From: RYN-111 sp963760125 | GTDB taxonomy: Bacteria > Actinomycetota > Actinomycetes > Mycobacteriales > SCTD01 | Length of the DNA stretch: 64,000 nucleotides | Reading direction: 5' to 3' | Assembly (NCBI GenBank): GCA_963760125.1 | Contig: CAVXBV010000012.1 | Span: 244,369-308,368, forward strand | Shown here: piece by piece, positions 48,886-56,745 of the stretch | How the letters are laid out: each line of letters opens with the position of its first letter | Position numbering within the stretch: position 1 is the first letter of the stretch | Made by a program: the position numbers and the translations under genes | The notes under the pieces: generated by a model | The model's input: only the letters and a program-made list of their open reading frames with translations | Told to the model about the DNA's origin: nothing | Databases searched by the model: none

Positions 48886-50833
48886 GCGAGCGGACCGCCT
48901 CCACGATCCGGGCGACAGCGTCCTCCACGGGGATGCCGTTGTCCTGGGTGCCGTCGCGGAAGCGGAACGACACCGCCCCCGCCTCGACGTCCTCGCCGCC
49001 GGCGATGAGCATGAAAGGGACCTTCTGCTTCTGGGCGTTGCGGATCTTCTTCTGCATGCGGTCGTCCGAGTCGTCGACCTCCACGCGGATGCGCGCCGCC
49101 TTCAGCCTCTTGGCCACCTCGTAGAGGTAGCCGTCGTAGTCGGAGTGGACCGGGATGCAGGTGACCTGCACGGGTGCGAGCCAGGCCGGGAAGGCGCCAG
49201 CGTAGTGCTCGGTGAGCACCCCGATGAAGCGCTCGATCGACCCGAACTTCGCCGAGTGGATCATCACCGGCTGGTGGCGCTCGCCGTCCGCGCCCTGGTA
49301 CTCCAGACCGAAGCCCTTGGGCTGGTTGAAGTCGTACTGAATCGTGGACATCTGCCAGGTCCGGCCGATCGCGTCCCTGGCCTGCACGCTGATCTTCGGG
49401 CCGTAGAACGCCGCACCGCCCGGGTCGGCCACGAGCTCCAGGCCGGTGTCTCGGGCGCACTGCTCCAGGACGGCCGTGGCCTTGGCCCACTCCTCGTCGG
49501 TGCCGACGAACTTGTCCGGCTTGGAGTCGTCGCGGGTCGACAGCTCGAGGTAGTAGTCGTCGAGCCCGAAGTCCTTGAGCAGCCCGAGGACGAAGGACAG
49601 CAGGTGCTTGACCTCGTCCGGGGCCTGCTCCTGGGTGCAGTAGGAGTGCGAGTCGTCCTGGGTCAACCCGCGCACCCGGGTGAGGCCGTGGATGACGCCG
49701 GACTTTTCGAAGCGGTACACCGAGCCGAACTCGAACAACCGCAGCGGGAGCTCGCGGTAGGACCGCCCGCGCGAGCGGTAGATGAGGTTGTGCATCGGGC
49801 AGTTCATGGCCTTGAGGTAGTAGTCGCTGCCCTCCATCTCCATCGGCGGGAACATGGTGTCGGCGTAGTACGGCAGGTGCCCGGAGGTGTGGAAGAGCCC
49901 CTCCTTGCTGATGTGCGGCGTCCCGACGTACTCGAAGCCTTCTTCGAGGTGACGCAGTCGGACGTAGTCCTCCATCTCGCGCTTGATGACCCCGCCCTTG
50001 GGGTGGAACACCGCGAGCCCGGAGCCGATCTCGTCGGGGAAGGAGAACAGGTCCAGCTCGGTGCCCAGGCGCCGATGGTCGCGCTTCTCGGCCTCCTCGA
50101 GCACGTGCAGGTAGTGCTTCAGGTCGTCCTTGGACGCCCAGGCGGTGCCGTAGATCCGCTGCAGCTGCTCGTTCTTCTGGTCGCCGCGCCAGTACGCCGC
50201 GGCCGACCGCATGATCTTGAACGCGGGGATGTCGCGGGTCGTGGGCAGGTGGGGGCCGCGGCACAGGTCCTTCCACGTGAGGGTCTCACCGGCATGGTTG
50301 TCGTAGATCGTCAGCTCGGCACCGCCGACCTCGACCGACTCGCCGCTGTCCCCGGCGCCCTTGAGCCCGATGAGTTCGACCTTGAACTTCTCGTCCTTGA
50401 GCTCGACGAGCGCGTCCTGCTCGGAGATCACCCGTCGGCGGAAGGTCTGCCGCTGCCGCGTGATCTCGCTCATCTTCTTCTCGATGACCGCGAGGTCCTC
50501 GGGGGTGAAGGGGCGCTCGGGCAGGAAGTCGTAGTAGAAGCCGTCCTTGATGGGCGGCCCGATGCCGAGCAGGGTTCCCGGGAACAGCTGTTGCACGGCC
50601 TGCGCCAGCACGTGCGCCGCGGAGTGCCGGAGCACCAACAGCCCGTCGGCCGAGCCGTAAGGGACCTGCTCCACCTCGTCCCCGTCCACGACGACGTGCG
50701 CCAGGTCGCGCAGCTCGCCGTTCACCCGCGCGACGGCCGAGTCTTTGCCGCCGGCTGCGGACAGCAGAGAACCCGCCGTCTGACCCGCGGACGAGGCGTC
50801 GACACGGATCAGGACAGGCGGGTTCTCAGGCAC
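48878..50833 (-). CDS. thrS: Threonyl-tRNA synthetase
   Basis: This 651-aa class-II synthetase has a shortened N-terminal TGS domain (about 1-60), the editing domain (RHSAAHVLAQAVQQLFP with the HxxxH site), and the catalytic core with zinc ligands in KAMNCPMHNLIYRSRGRSYRELPLRLFE and HGLTRVRGLTQDDSHSYCT, plus the class-II motif 3 in IGVLTEHYAGAFPAWLAPVQV. The C-terminal anticodon domain ends ARIVEAVRSRV. The GTG at 50833 has TAGGCT 6 nt upstream. The HIT gene overlaps its end, a conserved actinobacterial pair. Confidence 0.97.
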   Translation of the reverse strand: MPENPPVLIRVDASSAGQTAGSLLSAAGGKDSAVARVNGELRDLAHVVVDGDEVEQVPYGSADGLLVLRHSAAHVLAQAVQQLFPGTLLGIGPPIKDGFYYDFLPERPFTPEDLAVIEKKMSEITRQRQTFRRRVISEQDALVELKDEKFKVELIGLKGAGDSGESVEVGGAELTIYDNHAGETLTWKDLCRGPHLPTTRDIPAFKIMRSAAAYWRGDQKNEQLQRIYGTAWASKDDLKHYLHVLEEAEKRDHRRLGTELDLFSFPDEIGSGLAVFHPKGGVIKREMEDYVRLRHLEEGFEYVGTPHISKEGLFHTSGHLPYYADTMFPPMEMEGSDYYLKAMNCPMHNLIYRSRGRSYRELPLRLFEFGSVYRFEKSGVIHGLTRVRGLTQDDSHSYCTQEQAPDEVKHLLSFVLGLLKDFGLDDYYLELSTRDDSKPDKFVGTDEEWAKATAVLEQCARDTGLELVADPGGAAFYGPKISVQARDAIGRTWQMSTIQYDFNQPKGFGLEYQGADGERHQPVMIHSAKFGSIERFIGVLTEHYAGAFPAWLAPVQVTCIPVHSDYDGYLYEVAKRLKAARIRVEVDDSDDRMQKKIRNAQKQKVPFMLIAGGEDVEAGAVSFRFRDGTQDNGIPVEDAVARIVEAVRSRV

Positions 50834-50839
50834 AGGGCG

Positions 50840-50845
50840 AGCCTA
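50840..50845 (-). promoter_or_regulatory. -10-like hexamer (TAGGCT) for thrS
   Basis: TAGGCT on the minus strand is 6 nt before the thrS GTG, in the 31-bp gap after the OsmC-like gene. Confidence 0.5.
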
Positions 50846-50864
50846 GTGCGGACGGTCCAGCGCG

Positions 50865-51302
50865 TTACGCGAGCGAGGCGTCCAGCGTGATCTCGACGCC
50901 GGTGAGGGCCTTGGACACCGGGCAGGTGGCCTTGGCGTCCTCGGCGGCCTTGACGAAGCCGGCCTCGTCGAGGCCCTCGACCTCGCCCACGACCTTGAGC
51001 GTGATGCCGGTGAGGCGGAAGCCGCCGGCCGGGTCGGCGCCGAGGGAGACGTCGGCCGTGACCTCGAGGGACTGAGGGGTGCCGCCCGCCTCGGCGATGA
51101 GCGCGGAGAGCTGCATGGCGAAGCAGGACGAGTGCGCCGCGGCGATGAGCTCCTCGGGGCTGGTCGTGCCCCCGGCCTCGTCCGCCGCCCGCTTCGGGAA
51201 GCTGACGTCGTACGTACCGACCTTGCTGCTGCTGAGCTCAACCTGGCCGGAGCCGTCGTTGAGGGTGCCGTTCCAGGCGGTGCGAGCGGTGCGTGTGGGC
51301 AT
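50865..51302 (-). CDS. OsmC-family peroxide reductase
   Basis: This 145-aa protein has the two redox cysteines of OsmC/Ohr proteins: PEELIAAAHSSCFAMQLSALIAEAG and DAKATCPVSKALTGVEI. The N-terminal sheet TARTAWNGTLNDGSGQVEL is OsmC-type rather than Ohr-type. It reduces organic hydroperoxides using small-thiol or lipoyl electron donors. The ATG at 51302 is chosen because GGAGG lies five bases upstream; the frame is open to 51512 but Arg-rich. It is divergent from the penicillin-acylase gene with a 109-bp shared promoter region. Confidence 0.93.
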   Translation of the reverse strand: MPTRTARTAWNGTLNDGSGQVELSSSKVGTYDVSFPKRAADEAGGTTSPEELIAAAHSSCFAMQLSALIAEAGGTPQSLEVTADVSLGADPAGGFRLTGITLKVVGEVEGLDEAGFVKAAEDAKATCPVSKALTGVEITLDASLA

Positions 51303-51411
51303 GAGGACCTCCGGGTGCAGGGGATGGTGCTGTCCCTGTGTCCGACACGCGCGGGAGGGCCGTTGTTCCCCCGCCGCTAGGAGCAACGGCGCGTTGCAGC
51401 AGGATGAGCGC

Positions 51412-54231
51412 GTGATCCCCCGTCTACGCGCTGTCCCTGCCGTGCTCGCCTCGCTCGCGCTCGTGGTGGCAGCTGCCTCGCCCGGCTCCACGGTGGAGCC
51501 TGCTGCGTTCACCGCGGGCTACCAGGGCTTCCACTCCGTCCTGGCGTACGGCGCAGGCCAGACGGCCAATGCCGTCGACCTCGCCCGCAACCTCGCGGAC
51601 GGCACCGTCCCGCCGTCCTTCACCAGCCAGATCGACCTCTACAACAAGGTCATCACCGAGCAGCCCACCAGCGACGACCTGTCGGCCTACTACAAGGACT
51701 CGAGCTTCGCGCAGATCACCGGCGCCAGCCAGGTGATCGGCGACGCCACGATCGTCCGGGACGCGCAGTTCCAGGTGCCGCACATCTACGGCAAGACCCG
51801 CGCGGGGGCGATGTTCGCCACCGGGTACGCGACCGCCCAGGACCGGCTCTTCTTCATGGACGTCCTGCGGCGCACGTCGAACGGCTCGACGGCCGAGCTG
51901 CTCGGTCCGGCAGCGATCCCGGCCGACGCCGCTGCCCTGGGCCAGTTCGACCTGTCCCCGGAGGAGCTCACCGCCGAGGTGATGCGCCTCCCGGAGGACG
52001 AGGGTGCCGCCGGCGCTCGTGGCCTGGCCGATCTCCAGCAGTACGTTGCCGGCATCAACGCCTACATCGACGCTGCCCTCCTCGACCCACGGCTCCTGCC
52101 GGCGGAGTACCCCGCCCTCGGTGCCCTCCCCCGCGCCTGGACGCTGGCCGACACCGCTGCCGTGGGGTACCTGCTCATCGCGCAGTTCACGGTGTTCGGT
52201 GACGCCGAGCACCACCAGTCCGACGTCCTGTCGCGCCTCGTGAAACGCCTCGGTGCGGCGCAGGGCAAGAAGGCGTACGACGACCTGCGCAACCTCGACA
52301 ACGCCTCGGCTCCCGTGACGGCGGACAAGGCCTTCCCGAGCGACCGCCCGGCGGCAGGTCCCTCCGGCGCCGTCCCGATCGACGCGGAGTCGATCACGCC
52401 GCGCAACGCCGTTGTCTCACAAGGGCCGGGCGTGGGTGTTCCCGGCCAGTTCCCCGCCTGGGCCGAGGATCTCGCGGTGAACGGGCTGAAACTCAAGCAC
52501 GAGGCGTCGAACGCCCTGCTGGTGACGGCGAGCAACAGCGCGTCCGGCCACGCGCTCGCCGCGATGGGGCCACAGGTCGGTTACTACTCACCCGAGATCC
52601 TCGTCGAGTACGAGGTGCACGCGCCCGGGATCCACGCCAGCGGCATGAGCTTCCCGGGCGCTTCCCCGTTCCCGCTCATCGGTCACACCGGTGAGTTCGC
52701 GTGGAGCGGGACGACGGCGAACGGCGACAACGCGGACACCTTCGCCGAGCAGCTGTGCGACCCAGCCGGTGGCGCGCCCACCGTGGACAGCGACCACTAC
52801 CTCTACCGCGGCGAGTGCATCGCGTTCACCCACCGCGACCAGGAGCTGCAGACCCCGATCTCCCCGACCGACCCGGGCGTCCCCGAGCGGGCCACGCTGC
52901 GGACGATGCGATCGGTGCACGGCTCGGTGCACTCGTTCGCGACCAGCGGTGGCGTGCCCTACGCCCTCGTACGGTCGACCGCCGTCAACCACCACGGCAT
53001 CCGCTCGCTCACGGCGTTCGTGCTCCTCGCGGAGGGCGTCGTGCACAGCCCGGAGGACTTCGTCTCGGTCATGCGCCGCTACACCGGCAACGAGAACTGG
53101 TTCTACGTCGACAGCAAGCACATCGGCTGGTTGCAGAGCGGCTGGTTCCCGCAGCACGCACCGGGCACCGACCTCGAGCTCCCCATCAAGGGCACCGGTG
53201 CGTGGGACTGGAGGGGCTTCGACCCCGAGACCTCCGACTTCACCCGGCACCCCGACTCGTTCAACCCCACAGCGATCGACCCGGCTCAGGGCTACCTGTC
53301 GTCCTGGAACAACAAGGGTGCACCCGCGTGGCGCGCGGCCCCGGGCATCTGGTCCTACGGCCGGGTCCACCGCGACGAGCTGCTGCGCGACCCCACCGCC
53401 GCCGCGATCACGGCAGGGACCACGCTGACCCTGGCTGACCTCGTGGGCATCAGCGGCAGCGCGTCCACGCAGGACCTGCGGGGGGTCGAGGTGCTCCCCG
53501 ACCTGCTGGACGCGGTCGGAACGACCGTCGAGGCCTCCGCTGTTGCCGCCCTGCGGACCTGGTTGGCGGCGGGCGCCCACCGCCGCGACACGACCGGGGA
53601 CAACACCTACGAGGACAGCGCCGGCGTGCTCGTCATGGACGCGTGGTGGCGGCTGCTGGTCCACGACCTGTTCGACCCCCAGGTCGGCAAGGACGTCGTC
53701 GACCTGCTGCAGGGGCCGATCGACCTCGTCCTCGACGGTCGCCCGACCGCGACCGGCTTCTACGACGGCTGGTATGGCCAGGTCTCCGACGTCGTGCGCG
53801 CGGCCCTGGGTCGTGGACCGGCCCTCCGGACCCTCACCTGCGGGGCCGGCACCACGGCCTCGTGCCGCACGCTCCTGCAGGGTGCGCTCGCCAAGGCGGT
53901 CGCCGAGGTGGCCGCTCAGCAAGGCAGCCCCGACCTCGGCACCTGGAAGAAGCCGGCCGTCTGCCCGAGCGCCCCGACGTCGTGCGACCAGAACACGCCG
54001 ATCACCGCCGGAGCCATCAAGACCCCAGGCCAGCCCTTCGAGAACCGCGGCACCTTCCACCAGGCCGTCGAGGTCCTCGGCCCTCTGAGCGCGATGCCGC
54101 CGGTCCTCGTGCCTCCCACCACGACGAACCCGGGCGGTGGCCTGGCCGCCACCGGTGGCGCACCGCTCGCTGGCCTGCTGGGTCTGCTCCTGCTCGGGAC
54201 CGCTGTCGCCGTACGGCGCCGTCGCGCCTGA
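51412..54231 (+). CDS. Penicillin-acylase-family Ntn hydrolase with sortase-like C-terminus
   Basis: This 939-aa secreted protein starts at a GTG with AGGA about 8 nt upstream and a signal peptide (IPRLRAVPAVLASLALVVAAAS). The alpha-chain region has the family motif VPHIYGKTRAGAMFATGYATAQDRLFFMDVLRR. The likely nucleophile is Ser366 in KHEASNALLVTASNSASGHALAAMGPQVG, where autocleavage would expose the serine; the beta chain then shows FPLIGHTGEFAWSGTTANGDNADTF. The end reads LAATGGAPLAGLLGLLLLGTAVAVRRRRA: an LAxTG-type sorting motif, hydrophobic helix and Arg tail. It would be wall-anchored by a class-E-like sortase. Substrates could be acyl-homoserine lactones or N-acyl amides; this is not shown. 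Confidence 0.88.
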   Translation: MIPRLRAVPAVLASLALVVAAASPGSTVEPAAFTAGYQGFHSVLAYGAGQTANAVDLARNLADGTVPPSFTSQIDLYNKVITEQPTSDDLSAYYKDSSFAQITGASQVIGDATIVRDAQFQVPHIYGKTRAGAMFATGYATAQDRLFFMDVLRRTSNGSTAELLGPAAIPADAAALGQFDLSPEELTAEVMRLPEDEGAAGARGLADLQQYVAGINAYIDAALLDPRLLPAEYPALGALPRAWTLADTAAVGYLLIAQFTVFGDAEHHQSDVLSRLVKRLGAAQGKKAYDDLRNLDNASAPVTADKAFPSDRPAAGPSGAVPIDAESITPRNAVVSQGPGVGVPGQFPAWAEDLAVNGLKLKHEASNALLVTASNSASGHALAAMGPQVGYYSPEILVEYEVHAPGIHASGMSFPGASPFPLIGHTGEFAWSGTTANGDNADTFAEQLCDPAGGAPTVDSDHYLYRGECIAFTHRDQELQTPISPTDPGVPERATLRTMRSVHGSVHSFATSGGVPYALVRSTAVNHHGIRSLTAFVLLAEGVVHSPEDFVSVMRRYTGNENWFYVDSKHIGWLQSGWFPQHAPGTDLELPIKGTGAWDWRGFDPETSDFTRHPDSFNPTAIDPAQGYLSSWNNKGAPAWRAAPGIWSYGRVHRDELLRDPTAAAITAGTTLTLADLVGISGSASTQDLRGVEVLPDLLDAVGTTVEASAVAALRTWLAAGAHRRDTTGDNTYEDSAGVLVMDAWWRLLVHDLFDPQVGKDVVDLLQGPIDLVLDGRPTATGFYDGWYGQVSDVVRAALGRGPALRTLTCGAGTTASCRTLLQGALAKAVAEVAAQQGSPDLGTWKKPAVCPSAPTSCDQNTPITAGAIKTPGQPFENRGTFHQAVEVLGPLSAMPPVLVPPTTTNPGGGLAATGGAPLAGLLGLLLLGTAVAVRRRRA

Positions 54232-54234
54232 GCG

Positions 54235-54402
54235 TCAGCGCTGCGGCGGCACCCCGGGTAGGCCCGGCACGCCGTCGCGCCGTTCCACGCAGGCCTGGTG
54301 CGCGTAGCGACGCCCGCCCTCTCCGGTCTTCGGAAGGGTCACCACTCGGCCGCTGGTCAGCGACCCCTGGCAGAGCTGGCAGACGCGCGCGGTACCGGGC
54401 AT
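54235..54402 (-). CDS. 55-aa Zn-ribbon-like hypothetical protein
   Basis: The 55-aa frame MPGTARVCQLCQGSLTSG... contains C-x2-C, then RRYAHQACVERR (H-x2-C) about 20 residues later, a zinc-ribbon/treble-clef-like ligand set. A leaderless-type CAGGCT lies 6 nt before the ATG, as for the YczE-like gene. It converges on the penicillin-acylase gene with a 3-bp gap. Function is unknown; a small nucleic-acid or protein-binding Zn finger is plausible. It lies just outside the element boundary at 54471. Confidence 0.5.
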   Translation of the reverse strand: MPGTARVCQLCQGSLTSGRVVTLPKTGEGGRRYAHQACVERRDGVPGLPGVPPQR

Positions 54403-54408
54403 CCGCCC

Positions 54409-54414
54409 AGCCTG
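54409..54414 (-). promoter_or_regulatory. -10-like hexamer (CAGGCT) for the 55-aa protein
   Basis: CAGGCT on the minus strand is 6 nt before the ATG at 54402. It is the main reason to believe the small frame is expressed. Confidence 0.35.
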
Positions 54415-54470
54415 CCATCACTGGAAGCTGAGAGCCGCGGGCGGCAGCCGGCTCGGCTCCGGCGTCGTGC

Positions 54471-54493
54471 TGGTGGGCGATACTGGACTCGAA
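54471..54493 (-). other. Attachment site: 3' end of a tRNA gene (attL remnant)
   Basis: Read on the minus strand, these 23 bp are TTCGAGTCCAG, TATCGCCC, then ACCA. This is the 3' half of a T-arm, the 3' acceptor strand, the discriminator A and encoded CCA of a tRNA starting GGGCGATA-like (actinobacterial tRNA-Val type). The rest of the tRNA is missing, and unrelated lower-GC sequence follows to the right. This is typical of the end left after tRNA-targeted integration. The intact tRNA should lie to the right of the window with the same 3' end. Confidence 0.7.
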
Positions 54494-54578
54494 TTAGCTG
54501 ACGGCCTACCCTCTCATCTGCGCGAATAGGCCTCTGACCTGCGGTTATGCGGCTCTCCGGATGGACAGCGATGGACTC

Positions 54579-54690
54579 ATAGGGGCACGGATACCTAAGA
54601 TAGGGGCACGACCGTGACGCCATTTTGACTACGGCGTCGAAACCGGGAGAGCCAGTGACGCCTCAGATTTCACCACTCCTCAGGGGCACG
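54579..54690 (+). repeat. Direct repeats before the integrase gene
   Basis: ATAGGGGCACG occurs at 54579-54589 and 54600-54610 (21-bp period, two helical turns), and the shorter AGGGGCACG recurs at 54682-54690. The last copy runs into GGGCACG-T-CGTGCCC, an inverted repeat at 54684-54698 overlapping the integrase start. They may be integrase arm-type or regulatory binding sites. Confidence 0.45.
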
Positions 54691-54692
54691 TC

Positions 54693-55958
54693 GTGCCCGT
54701 GAAGCCGACCAAGCGTCGCACCAAGGGGACGGGCCGCGTCAACCAGTTGCCCTCGGGCAGGTGGCGCGCCCGCTTCCCCGGCCCCGACGGCGTCTTGCGT
54801 CCCGCGCCCGAGACGTTCCAGACCAAGCTGGACGCGACCGCCTGGCTCCAGGAACAGGGCCGCGACCTCGACCGTGGGCTCTGGCAGCCCCCGGTCAAGA
54901 AGGCAGCGGCGAAAGACCTCCGGTCGTTCGCGGAGGAGTGGCTCGCGGGGCGCGACCTCAAGCCCAAGTCGGTCCAGCAGTACCGGCGCTTACTCGACGA
55001 CATGATCTTGCCGGACCTCGGTGACGTTCCCGTGGACAAGCTCTCGGTCGCGACCGTCCGCAACTGGCACACCTCGATGAGAACGACCGCCGCGGCGAAG
55101 AAGGCTGCCGCCGAGGCGGTGGCAGCCAAGAAGGCGACACCCGGAGCACCGGTCAAGCCAGTCCGGTCTGGAGACACCTGGGTTGCCCACGCCTACTCGC
55201 TGCTGAGGGCGATCATGAACAGCGCCTACCGCGATGATCTGATCCCAGCCAACCCATGCCGCATCGAACGGGCCGGCGCCGCCAAGAAGGTCCACAGGAC
55301 CAAGCCCGCCTCGCTGGCGGAGCTAGACGTCATCGTCGGGGCTGTGCCGCCGAGATACCGAGCCATGATCGTGCTCGCGGGGTGGGGCGCCATGCGCTTC
55401 GGCGAGCTGACCGAACTGCGCCGCAAGGACATCGACGTCGAGGCGGGCGTCGTGTTCATCCAACGGGCCGTGGTCCACGTCGACGGCAAGGCCATCGTCG
55501 GTGACCCCAAGACCGAAGCCGGCATCCGCCGGGTCCACATCCCGCCGCACGTCCTGCCTGCCGTGTTGGAACACCTCGAGCTGCATGTGGGGCCGGAGAT
55601 GGAGGCGCTGCTGTTCCCCGCACGTCAGGGCGGTCACATGGTCGTCGGGTCCTTGTACAAGGTCTACTACCCGGCACGCGCGAAAGCGGGTCGACCCGAC
55701 TTGCGCTTCCACGATCTCCGCCACACCGGGGCAACGCTGTTCGCAGGCACCGGGGCCACCCTGGCCGACCTGATGGGCCGCCTCGGCCACACCACTCCCG
55801 GCGCGGCCATGATCTACCAGCATGCAGCCGAGGAACGCGACAAGATGCTGTCCGCGCGACTTTCGGACCTGGTCCAGCCGGCGTCTCCTCCCACGGCTGA
55901 CGCAGGCACGGACGTATCCGGTCGCCCCCCGGCCAACGACGTCATCCCGCTTCCCTGA
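54693..55958 (+). CDS. Tyrosine site-specific integrase
   Basis: This 421-aa phage-type integrase has a basic N-terminus (KPTKRRTKGTGRV) for arm-site binding and a SAM-like core-binding domain (SVQQYRRLLDDMILPDLG). The catalytic domain has Arg235 in LAGWGAMRFGELTELRRKDID, His340-x2-Arg343 in LRFHDLRHTGATLFA, the GH pair in DLMGRLGHTTPGAAM and the nucleophile Tyr375 in IYQHAAEERDKM. The GTG at 54693 is used; a second GTG two codons later is equally possible. It lies 200 bp from the tRNA remnant and would catalyse element integration and excision there. Confidence 0.95.
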   Translation: MPVKPTKRRTKGTGRVNQLPSGRWRARFPGPDGVLRPAPETFQTKLDATAWLQEQGRDLDRGLWQPPVKKAAAKDLRSFAEEWLAGRDLKPKSVQQYRRLLDDMILPDLGDVPVDKLSVATVRNWHTSMRTTAAAKKAAAEAVAAKKATPGAPVKPVRSGDTWVAHAYSLLRAIMNSAYRDDLIPANPCRIERAGAAKKVHRTKPASLAELDVIVGAVPPRYRAMIVLAGWGAMRFGELTELRRKDIDVEAGVVFIQRAVVHVDGKAIVGDPKTEAGIRRVHIPPHVLPAVLEHLELHVGPEMEALLFPARQGGHMVVGSLYKVYYPARAKAGRPDLRFHDLRHTGATLFAGTGATLADLMGRLGHTTPGAAMIYQHAAEERDKMLSARLSDLVQPASPPTADAGTDVSGRPPANDVIPLP

Positions 55959-55970
55959 TAGCATGCTATC
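55957..55970. promoter_or_regulatory. Operator palindrome overlapping the toxin-antitoxin promoter
   Basis: GATAGCATGCTATC is a perfect 14-bp palindrome overlapping the integrase stop. Its right arm overlaps TATCTT (55967-55972), which is 6 nt before the antitoxin ATG. Antitoxin binding here would block the -10 directly. The T-run after it could also make it a terminator for the integrase transcript. Confidence 0.6.
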
Positions 55971-55972
55971 TT
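55967..55972 (+). promoter_or_regulatory. -10-like hexamer (TATCTT) for the toxin-antitoxin operon
   Basis: TATCTT is 6 nt before the ATG at 55979, with no Shine-Dalgarno. The same hexamer and spacing occur before the lipoprotein at 61695. Confidence 0.5.
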
Positions 55973-55978
55973 TTTGCC

Positions 55979-56230
55979 ATGGCTCAGATTCTGGTGCGGC
56001 AGCTCGATGACGACGTGAAGGCCGCACTTCAGCGTCGTGCGCGGGCCCATGGCCGGTCGACCGAGGCAGAGGTACGCGAGATCCTCCGAGACGCCGTCCG
56101 TCCTGGTGGCCAAGCGGAGCGCAACCTGGGCACCAGGATCAGCGAACGCTTCCGCGGTGCCGGCCTGGCCGACGAGATCGCCGAGCTGACAGGACACCCC
56201 GCCCGGGCTGCGGACCTCGACGATCTGTGA
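55979..56230 (+). CDS. FitA/VapB-type antitoxin
   Basis: This 83-aa protein begins MAQILVRQLDDDVKAALQRRARAHGRSTEAEVREILRDAV, a ribbon-helix-helix of the FitA/StbC type in which the strand VRQL contacts DNA. The C-terminal tail (RFRGAGLADEIAELTGHPARAADLDDL) would fold over the toxin active site. It overlaps the toxin gene by 4 bp and has an overlapping palindrome upstream, so it probably represses its own promoter with the toxin. Confidence 0.88.
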   Translation: MAQILVRQLDDDVKAALQRRARAHGRSTEAEVREILRDAVRPGGQAERNLGTRISERFRGAGLADEIAELTGHPARAADLDDL

Positions 56231-56664
56231 TCATCCTGGACACCAACGTGCTCTCGGCGCTGATGCGCGACGAGCCCGACGCGGCCGTGGTGACCTGGCT
56301 CGATGCGCAGCCCCCTGAGTCCATCTGGACGACCGCGATTACCGTCTTCGAGGTCCGGACCGGCTTGGAGCTGCTCGACCCTTCTCGCCGCCGGGAGCGG
56401 CTTGAGTCGGCATTCGAGCAGGTCCTCGTGGTTGACCTTGACGACCGCGTGCTCGCGTTCGACACCGCAGCCGCTGACGCCGCCGGCGTGCTGGTTGCCG
56501 CAGCTCAACGAGCGGGTCGTTCCCTCGAGTTCCGTGATTCCCAGATCGCCGGCATCGCCCTCGCACGCAAGGCAACACTCGCTACCCGCAACGTTCGCCA
56601 CTTCAAAGACCTCGGAGCGCGCGTCGTCGACCCATGGGCGCCGACCTCTCGCCGCAAGCGCTGA
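56227..56664 (+). CDS. PIN-domain toxin (FitB/VapC-type)
   Basis: This 145-aa PIN RNase has the acidic residues in MIILDTNVLSALMRDEPD (first Asp), TAITVFEVRTGLELL (Glu), LAFDTAAADAAG (Asp) and the C-terminal RDSQIAGIALARKATLATRNVRHF (Asp and Thr-Arg-Asn). Such toxins cut tRNA or rRNA and are neutralised by the upstream antitoxin. The GTG at 56227 overlaps the antitoxin stop (GTGA). It probably stabilises the integrated element. Confidence 0.9.
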   Translation: MIILDTNVLSALMRDEPDAAVVTWLDAQPPESIWTTAITVFEVRTGLELLDPSRRRERLESAFEQVLVVDLDDRVLAFDTAAADAAGVLVAAAQRAGRSLEFRDSQIAGIALARKATLATRNVRHFKDLGARVVDPWAPTSRRKR

Positions 56665-56745
56665 CGAAGAAGCGGCTGCCGGCCCGCGCGCATCGCTCCG
56701 ATCCTTGCTCCACTGGTTCCCGTGCTGCTCGTCGTGGAGAGCAGG

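Noticed and set aside
54471..54493. A complete tRNA gene at the element boundary
   Set aside because: Only the T-arm half, acceptor strand and CCA are present. The sequence to the right does not supply an anticodon arm, D-arm or pairing acceptor strand.
55957..55975. Simple rho-independent terminator of the integrase gene
   Set aside because: The palindrome plus T-run would fit, but the stem is only 6 bp and the T-run is better explained as part of TATCTT-N6-ATG for the antitoxin. I kept it as an operator and noted the alternative.
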